Shown here: positions 1 through 4,011 of the stretch, one piece after another | How the letters are laid out: each line of letters starts with the position of its first letter | Position numbering within the stretch: position 1 is the stretch's first letter | Source of the DNA: an uncultured Lachnospiraceae bacterium | GTDB lineage: Bacteria; Bacillota; Clostridia; Lachnospirales; Lachnospiraceae | DNA: 6,080 bases | Reading direction: 5' to 3' | Assembly (NCBI GenBank): GCA_934370915.1 | Contig: CAKRNI010000156.1 | Span: 1 to 6,080 of the forward strand | The notes under the pieces: model-generated | Told to the model about the DNA's origin: nothing | Seen by the model: the letters and a program-made list of their open reading frames with translations, nothing else | Database searches by the model: none | Translations under genes and position numbers: made by a program

Positions 1-72
1 GCAGGCGTTACGAGGGAAAAACATGAGGCGGCTCTGGAGACTATGAGAAGCTGCCAGATCGTTGTGAAGTAA
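1..72 (+). CDS. C-terminal end of an unassigned protein (partial)
   Basis: Frame 1 is open from the window edge to a TAA at 70-72 and encodes 23 residues ending in HEAALETMRSCQIVVK. The tail reads as a probable amphipathic helix followed by a short hydrophobic strand, the kind of ending seen in small alpha/beta domains such as ACT domains, but this is too little to assign a family. Reality as a gene end is supported by the strong intrinsic terminator that starts about 30 bases downstream and by the same orientation as spoIIID. I do not recognise the protein and give no function. Confidence 0.6.
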   Translation, partial: AGVTREKHEAALETMRSCQIVVK

Positions 73-103
73 GAAGAAAGAAAAATACAGACGGAAAAGG
101 TAT

Positions 104-153
104 GTGCAGATCTGAGGTCTTTACGGAAAGTTCTCAGGTCTGCACTTTTGTTG
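104..153 (+). terminator. Rho-independent terminator after the first gene
   Basis: The left arm 104-116 (GTGCAGATCTGAG) pairs with the right arm 133-145 (CTCAGGTCTGCAC) over 13 positions with one G-T wobble. An inner CTTT/AAAG stem (119-122 with 127-130) closes on an ACGG loop. The right arm is followed directly by a T-rich tract, TTTTGTTG. This separates the first gene from spoIIID, so spoIIID should need its own promoter. Confidence 0.9.
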
Positions 154-158
154 TTTAT

Positions 159-187
159 CCTGTATTTCTCGCTGCCCGCGTATAAAT
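159..187 (+). promoter_or_regulatory. Weak candidate sigma-E-type promoter for spoIIID
   Basis: In Bacillus subtilis spoIIID is transcribed by the mother-cell factor sigma-E, with a -35 ending in ATATT or similar and a -10 near CATACAAT. Here CCTGTATT (159-166) and CGTATAAA (179-186) lie 12 bases apart, close to the usual spacing. The -10 candidate matches at about 5 of 8 positions, and the -35 match is confined to the final TATT. No good vegetative promoter lies between the terminator and the gene. This is a tentative pattern match only. Confidence 0.25.
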
Positions 188-223
188 TTTCACCTCCGGT
201 AATAAGATGGTAAAAATATCATC

Positions 224-240
224 GAGGGGCAACCCCTATG
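224..240 (+). promoter_or_regulatory. spoIIID ribosome binding site inside a start-proximal hairpin
   Basis: The Shine-Dalgarno sequence GAGGGG (224-229) lies 8 bases before the ATG at 238. AGGGG (225-229) is perfectly complementary to CCCCT (233-237), with a 3-base CAA loop, so the ribosome binding site can fold onto the bases immediately before the start codon. The stem has four G-C pairs and one A-T pair. Whether it is stable enough in vivo to limit translation is not known; the pairing itself is seen directly. Confidence 0.6.
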
Positions 241-519
241 AAGGAATATATTGAAGAGCGGGCGATTCAGATCGCGAACTATATTATTGACGAGAACGCG
301 ACGGTGAGACAGACAGCAAAACGGTTTGGAATTTCGAAAAGTACGGTACACAAGGACGTGACTGACCGGCTGATCCATATCGATCCCTCTCTGGCGGCGC
401 AGGCGCGGGTGGTTCTGGATATCAACAAGGCGGAACGGCATATCCGCGGAGGGCTTGCGACAAAGGAGAAGTACGAGCATGAACACCAGCTGCAGGCGTG
501 CAGCAGGGAGAATCTGTGA
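238..519 (+). CDS. spoIIID: Sporulation transcriptional regulator SpoIIID
   Basis: SpoIIID is a small sequence-specific DNA-binding protein of the mother cell that activates or represses many sigma-E-dependent genes during sporulation. The product is 93 residues, the same length as the B. subtilis protein as I recall it. The N-terminus MKEYIEERAIQIANYI is typical of the family. A helix-turn-helix spans about residues 21-45, with the hallmark GISKSTVHKD at 31-40 followed by the conserved R-L and D-P positions. The basic C-terminal motif RHIRGGLATKEKY (67-79) corresponds to the second DNA-contacting region of the family. The start is fixed by the GAGGGG site 8 bases upstream. The gene appears monocistronic on its 5' side because a strong terminator precedes it. 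No convincing terminator follows its stop, so some read-through into the next unit is possible. Identification is secure. Confidence 0.96.
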   Translation: MKEYIEERAIQIANYIIDENATVRQTAKRFGISKSTVHKDVTDRLIHIDPSLAAQARVVLDINKAERHIRGGLATKEKYEHEHQLQACSRENL

Positions 520-599
520 ATCTGGAAACAATCCGTGGAAAATTTGAGAGAAACGATCTCAATACCGGGAAAAGGTCTGAAAACAGATAAAAAAGCTGA

Positions 600-628
600 T
601 TGAATTTTTAAAATATCTGCGATAGAAT
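600..628 (+). promoter_or_regulatory. Vegetative (sigma-A-type) promoter for the thioesterase-M20 unit
   Basis: TTGAAT at 600-605 (4 of 6 with TTGACA) and TAGAAT at 623-628 (5 of 6 with TATAAT) are separated by exactly 17 bases, in an AT-rich stretch. This would start transcription near 635, giving a leader of about 100 bases before the ATG at 734. A small 5-bp hairpin (CAGGA 634-638 with TCCTG 643-647) lies at the predicted start of the transcript. Confidence 0.65.
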
Positions 629-733
629 GGGGACAGGACTGTTCCTGAAGACGAAATTCAGAGAAGCGTCCGGCCGAAAAATTGATTTGGCGGCACAAGC
701 GGTAGTCTGAAAAGATGAACGGAGGAATAAACG

Positions 734-1456
734 ATGAACAAAACAGAGGCAATGATCGAGAAAGTAAAAGCACTTGCAGACGCGTCGTCCTGCTGTGCTG
801 AGGCAAAGGAAGCCGCAAACAACTGGCTTGCGGCTGTCAATACGGAAAAACAGGATGAGGCGGCAAAAGCGCTGATCGAGGAGATCGCAGCAGATATTAT
901 CCCGATCGACGGACTGATCGCTTTCGCAGGATCTGAGGATGGAAAGAAGATCTTCGGCGCGGAGAAGGCGGCCGGAATCGAGGCGCATGCGAAGAAGATC
1001 AAGGCAGAAGGCGCAAGATTCTGTGACTGCCCGGCATGCACAGCGGTTGCTGCGATCCTGACAGATAAGGCAGATCTCTATGCACCGACATACAGCCTGA
1101 CATGGACGGTCACAGATGAGATGACCGCAAAACGCATCGGCAGCGCCGGTTCGAAAATCCTCTCCACACCCAATATGGTGGCGCTGATGGAGGACGCGGC
1201 GTTGGAGTTTGCAAAATCTTACCTCGAAGAGGGACAGACGACAGTCGGAGCGGAGATCCACTGCCGCCATTTAGCACCGACACCGGTTGGCATGAAAGTG
1301 ACAGCTACAGCGAAGCTTCGCAGCATCGAGAGAAGAAAGCTCTGGTTCGATATCGAAGTACATGATGAAAAAGGCAAATGTGGAGAAGGTTCCCACCTGC
1401 GTATTATCGTAAATTCCAAGGCGATGAGCGAGAAGGCGGAGAAGAAAGCAGAATAA
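734..1456 (+). CDS. Cys-rich helical domain fused to a FlK-like hot-dog thioesterase
   Basis: The 240-residue protein has two parts. Residues 1-102 are Ala/Lys/Glu-rich and probably helical, with a Cys pair at 20-21 and a CDCPAC cluster (Cys97, Cys99, Cys102) that could form a metal or redox site; I cannot name this domain with certainty. Residues about 117-230 match the fluoroacetyl-CoA thioesterase (FlK)-like hot-dog family, which hydrolyses acyl-CoA thioesters. Thr145, Glu153 and His179 reproduce the Thr-Glu-His catalytic set of FlK (Thr42, Glu50, His76) with identical spacings of 8 and 26, and Gly172 matches FlK Gly69. HLAPTPVG (179-186) and GEGSH (217-221) are family motifs. The residue at the FlK Phe36 gate position is Gly139, so fluoroacetyl-CoA specificity is not expected. 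The start follows GGAGG (721-725) with an 8-base spacer. The next gene lies 56 bases downstream with no terminator between them. The natural substrate is unknown. Confidence 0.85.
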   Translation: MNKTEAMIEKVKALADASSCCAEAKEAANNWLAAVNTEKQDEAAKALIEEIAADIIPIDGLIAFAGSEDGKKIFGAEKAAGIEAHAKKIKAEGARFCDCPACTAVAAILTDKADLYAPTYSLTWTVTDEMTAKRIGSAGSKILSTPNMVALMEDAALEFAKSYLEEGQTTVGAEIHCRHLAPTPVGMKVTATAKLRSIERRKLWFDIEVHDEKGKCGEGSHLRIIVNSKAMSEKAEKKAE

Positions 1457-1497
1457 GAGCTGAAGTAAAGTTACAGGACAACAGGAATCCGACAGCA

Positions 1498-1515
1498 AAG
1501 GAGAGAAGATACATG
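1498..1515 (+). promoter_or_regulatory. Ribosome binding site that sets the M20 peptidase start
   Basis: AAGGAG (1498-1503) lies 9 bases before the ATG at 1513. The same frame is open further upstream to an ATG at 1378, inside the thioesterase gene, but that start has no Shine-Dalgarno sequence. The extra residues (MWRRFPPAYYRK onward) are also out-of-frame thioesterase sequence unlike any M20 N-terminus. The start is therefore placed at 1513. Confidence 0.85.
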
Positions 1516-2865
1516 GGAAAACATACAATCGATCCGCAGATCAGCGCGGAACACCTTGCAGGTGCGGTCCGCTTCGCAACCGTATCAAACGCGGATCATT
1601 CACTGACAGACTATACAAAATTTGAGGCATTTCATGAGTACTTAAAGGAAACCTACCCGTTGGTACATAAACATCTGATTCTGGAACATACCGATCAGGC
1701 CGGACTTCTCTATCACTGGAAGGGAACCGGAAAATCCGGCGCTGCTCCGCTTCTTCTGATGGCGCATCAGGATGTTGTCCCGGAAGGTGACCTTGAAAAG
1801 TGGACGTATCCGCCATACTCCGGAACCATCGCAGATGGAAAGATCTGGGGACGCGGCTCCAGCGACTGCAAGAGCAACCTCATCGGACAGCTGGAGGCTG
1901 TTGAGGCACTTCTCGAAAAGGGTTACGAACCGGACTATGATCTGTATCTCTCCTATGGATATTTGGAGGAGGTAGCCGGCGGAAAGATTCCGGCGGAGAC
2001 GCTCCGCGGGACAGGGATCCGCTTCGGTGCTGTTTTAGATGAAGGCGGCGGAGTCCGCCCGGGAAGCGATTACGGGATCGATGGGAAAGGACTCTGCACC
2101 ATCGGACTCTGCGAAAAAGGATATGTGGATTTTGAACTTTCCTACACGGCAAAAGGCGGACATTCCAGCCGTCCGGGCGAGAATTTCGCGACGACCATGA
2201 TCGCAAAAGCACTGATCGCGATTCAGGAGAACCCAATGCCGTACCGTGTGACGGATACGATCCGCCGCCGCTTTGAAGTTCTTGCTCCGTATATGGCAAA
2301 AGAAAATCCGGAGCTTGCAGAGCTTCTCAAGAATCCGGATGAAAATCTTGAGAAGCTGGTTCCGTATTTCAGGAAAGATCCGGCTCTCGATGCAATGTTC
2401 CACACGACGGTCGTTCCGACGATGCTCTCAGGTTCCGCTCAGGCGAATATTCTTCCGGCGAAGGTCACAGCTGTCGTAAACAGCCGCATCCTCACCGGGG
2501 ATACCGTTGAGAGTGTAAAGAAGCATCTGGAAGACATCGTGCCGGATGAGGTGGAAGTCCGTGTCCTCAAGGGCAGCAACGCGTCCCCGACATCTTTGTA
2601 TGACGGAGCGATCAAGGATCTTCTCGTCGAGATCAGCAGCAGGATCTACGGCGATGTGATCCCGTGTCCGGAGATGATGCTCGGCGGAACAGACGCAAGA
2701 TTTGTCTATGACATGAGTGACCGTGTATACCGTTTCTCTACGATCTACGCGAAGGGAGACCACCATGTTCATGCCGTTGATGAGTTTACCGGAGTGGAAG
2801 AGCTGGCGGACAGCATCGACTTCTATGTGGAACTGCTGACCAGATATGGGGAGACAGCAAAATAG
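1513..2865 (+). CDS. M20 family metallopeptidase, carboxypeptidase S / PM20D1-like
   Basis: M20 enzymes are di-zinc hydrolases that cleave peptide or N-acyl-amino-acid amide bonds. The 450-residue product has the whole active site in order: His85 in AHQDVVP, Asp118 in WGRGSSDCKS, the Glu152-Glu153 pair (general base and metal ligand), Asp176 in VLDEGGG, and a late His, probably His420 in HHVHAVDE. GGTDARFV precedes the last ligand. The inserted dimerisation domain spans about residues 205-330 and carries the typical GGHSSRPG. The WTYPPYSG and WGRG motifs point to the carboxypeptidase S / PM20D1 branch rather than DapE or ArgE. There is no signal peptide, so it should be cytoplasmic. It is probably co-transcribed with the thioesterase upstream. 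PM20D1 relatives act on N-acyl amino acids, but a general dipeptidase role is equally open. The gene ends at a strong terminator shared with sigG. Confidence 0.92.
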   Translation: MGKHTIDPQISAEHLAGAVRFATVSNADHSLTDYTKFEAFHEYLKETYPLVHKHLILEHTDQAGLLYHWKGTGKSGAAPLLLMAHQDVVPEGDLEKWTYPPYSGTIADGKIWGRGSSDCKSNLIGQLEAVEALLEKGYEPDYDLYLSYGYLEEVAGGKIPAETLRGTGIRFGAVLDEGGGVRPGSDYGIDGKGLCTIGLCEKGYVDFELSYTAKGGHSSRPGENFATTMIAKALIAIQENPMPYRVTDTIRRRFEVLAPYMAKENPELAELLKNPDENLEKLVPYFRKDPALDAMFHTTVVPTMLSGSAQANILPAKVTAVVNSRILTGDTVESVKKHLEDIVPDEVEVRVLKGSNASPTSLYDGAIKDLLVEISSRIYGDVIPCPEMMLGGTDARFVYDMSDRVYRFSTIYAKGDHHVHAVDEFTGVEELADSIDFYVELLTRYGETAK

Positions 2866-2923
2866 GAAAGAGCGTGTGCCGGTAAAGCACAGAATAGCTG
2901 AAAATTAAGAAAATCATGTAAAT

Positions 2924-2979
2924 AAAAGACGTTTTCACAGCGGAGTATCGTTGGATATCCACGTGAAAACGTCTTTTTT
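2924..2979. terminator. Bidirectional intrinsic terminator between the M20 gene and sigG
   Basis: The arm 2924-2938 (AAAAGACGTTTTCAC) is perfectly complementary to 2963-2977 (GTGAAAACGTCTTTT) over 15 bp. The 24-base loop itself holds an inner stem, GGAgTATC with GATATCC (one bulged G) around a GTTG loop. Plus-strand transcripts from the M20 gene read into TTTTTT (2974-2979). Minus-strand transcripts from sigG read into TTTTATT (complement of 2921-2927). One hairpin therefore serves both convergent units, and its plus-strand T-tract overlaps the sigG stop codon. Confidence 0.92.
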
Positions 2980-3754
2980 AATTCAAGTAATTCCTCATAC
3001 TCTTCAGTGCGTTCTTCTCCAACCGGGATACCTGCGCTTGACTGATCCCGACTTCCCCCGCTACTTCCGTCTGCGTCTTTCCCTCGAAAAATCTCATATC
3101 AATGATCTTCCGCTCCCTTGCCGGCAGCCGTTTCATTGCCTCATTCAGAGAAAGCTGTTCCACCCAGTTTTCTTCCCGGTTCTTCTTGTCACTGATTTGA
3201 TCCATCACACAGAGCGGATCTCCGCCGTCCGTGTAAACCGGCTCATAAAGACTCACCGGACTCTGGATCGCGTCCATCGCGTAGGTGATTTCCTCCTTTG
3301 AGATCCCAACCTCATCCGCAATTTCCATGATCGTAGGTTCCCGGAGGTTTCTCTTCGTGAGAAACTCCCTTGCGGAGAGGGCTTTGTAAGCCGTGTCCCT
3401 GAGAGACCGGCTCACCCGGATCGAATTATTGTCCCTCAGATACCGCCGTACCTCACCTAAGATCATCGGAACCGCATAAGTTGAAAATTTCACATTCTGT
3501 GACAGATCAAAATTGTCGATGGCTTTGATAAGTCCGATGCACCCGATCTGGAACAGATCATCGATATTCTCACTGCTGCCCGAAAACCGCTGAATCACAC
3601 TCAGGACAAGTCTCAGATTTCCTTTAATATATGTTTCTCTTGCGTCCGTATCTCCATTCTGGATCCGTCTGAAAAGGTCGGTTTTTTCCTCATTTGTCAG
3701 AAGCGGGAGCTTCGAAGTATTTACCCCGCAGATTTCAACCTTATATCCTGCCAT
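2978..3754 (-). CDS. sigG: Forespore-specific RNA polymerase sigma factor SigG
   Basis: Sigma-G directs late gene expression in the engulfed forespore. The 258-residue product carries the family signature VEICGVNTSKLP at residues 6-17. Region 2 covers about 46-110 (NLRLVLSVIQRF, DDLFQIGCIGLIKAIDNFDL, NVKFSTYAVPMILGEVRRYLRDNN). Region 3 covers about 111-174 (IRVSRSLRDTAYKAL through PVSLYEPVY) and includes EPT-type helices. Region 4 covers about 194-258 (RFFEGKTQTEVAGEVGISQAQVSRLEK). Length and motif order are those of complete sigma-G. The start follows GGAGG (complement of 3763-3767) with an 8-base spacer. The gene stands alone: its downstream neighbour is convergent and its upstream neighbour divergent, so it is not in a spoIIGA-sigE-sigG cluster within this window. 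A sigma-F/G-type promoter precedes it. SigF is the main alternative, but the N-terminal VEICGVNTSKLP block argues strongly for SigG. Confidence 0.96.
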   Translation of the reverse strand: MAGYKVEICGVNTSKLPLLTNEEKTDLFRRIQNGDTDARETYIKGNLRLVLSVIQRFSGSSENIDDLFQIGCIGLIKAIDNFDLSQNVKFSTYAVPMILGEVRRYLRDNNSIRVSRSLRDTAYKALSAREFLTKRNLREPTIMEIADEVGISKEEITYAMDAIQSPVSLYEPVYTDGGDPLCVMDQISDKKNREENWVEQLSLNEAMKRLPARERKIIDMRFFEGKTQTEVAGEVGISQAQVSRLEKNALKSMRNYLN

Positions 3755-3787
3755 GATAAGAACCTCCGCAAATTATTTTCATAGAAA

Positions 3788-3817
3788 AATGATTCACGAA
3801 AACAGGGCAGTTTATAC
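3788..3817 (-). promoter_or_regulatory. Candidate sigma-F/sigma-G promoter for sigG
   Basis: On the minus strand GTATA (complement of 3813-3817) fits the sigma-F/G -35 (GYATA-like). It is followed after 18 bases by AATCATT (complement of 3788-3794), which matches about 5 of 7 positions of a sigma-G-type CATNMTA -10. Read as sigma-F, the extended -10 GTGAATCATT follows after 15 bases. Transcription would start near 3781, leaving a leader of about 26 bases before the ATG. This fits the known sigma-F activation and sigma-G autoregulation of sigG. Confidence 0.55.
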
Positions 3818-3856
3818 ATGAAAAAGACGGGAGTTATTTCCTGAGAATCATTCCTG

Positions 3857-3896
3857 ATTTTGACATCTTATGCGGAATTTTGACATCTTGTGCAGA
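3857..3896 (+). repeat. Tandem 20-bp direct repeat, likely activator-binding site
   Basis: Two adjacent 20-base units (3857-3876 and 3877-3896) differ at only two positions (A/G at unit position 14 and G/A at position 18). Each begins ATTTTGACATCTT. The 20-base period is close to two helical turns, so bound protein copies would sit on the same DNA face. The block ends 5 bases before the -35 of the surface-protein promoter and is centred near -60 from its likely start. LytTR-type response regulators use paired direct repeats of similar period in this position, but I do not see a clear LytTR consensus. Confidence 0.75.
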
Positions 3897-3901
3897 AAGA
3901 A

Positions 3902-3930
3902 TTGCGGGTGGAACAGCAAAGCCGTATAAT
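3902..3930 (+). promoter_or_regulatory. Vegetative promoter of the secreted repeat-protein gene
   Basis: TATAAT at 3925-3930 is a perfect -10, and TTGCGG at 3902-3907 is a partial -35, 17 bases upstream. The weak -35, combined with a tandem repeat ending at 3896, is the usual design of an activator-dependent promoter. Predicted transcription starts near 3937, giving a leader of about 75 bases before the ATG at 4012. Confidence 0.7.
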
Positions 3931-4011
3931 AAAATCAACTATGAACCGTGGAATGGTCTGAAATTTCGCAAGTATAATCCGAAAGAACCTGTCATAAAGG
4001 GGGAAATGAAT

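Noticed and set aside
544..562. Possible terminator after spoIIID (TTGAGA with TCTCAA, 7-base loop)
   Set aside because: The 6-bp stem is weak and has no following T-tract; another short TCTG/CAGA hairpin at 576-587 is followed by A residues instead.
715..750. Possible leader peptide starting at ATG 715 and overlapping the thioesterase start
   Set aside because: It has no Shine-Dalgarno sequence of its own, and its early codons are the GGAGG of the downstream gene.
608..1270. Long minus-strand open frame opposite the thioesterase gene
   Set aside because: It is a shadow of the real plus-strand gene: Cys/Arg/Leu-rich product with no recognisable domain, and antisense to clear FlK-family motifs.
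1378..1512. Upstream extension of the M20 peptidase frame to an ATG at 1378
   Set aside because: It lies inside the thioesterase gene, has no ribosome binding site, and encodes no M20-like sequence; the ATG at 1513 has a proper AAGGAG.
3838..3857. Short direct repeat TTCCTGA (3838-3844 and 3851-3857)
   Set aside because: Only 7 bases long with a 13-base period; it can occur by chance and has no clear relation to either promoter.
3973..3978. Second TATAAT in the surface-protein leader as an alternative promoter
   Set aside because: No -35-like sequence or extended -10 TG at suitable spacing; the upstream TTGCGG-17-TATAAT pair is better.
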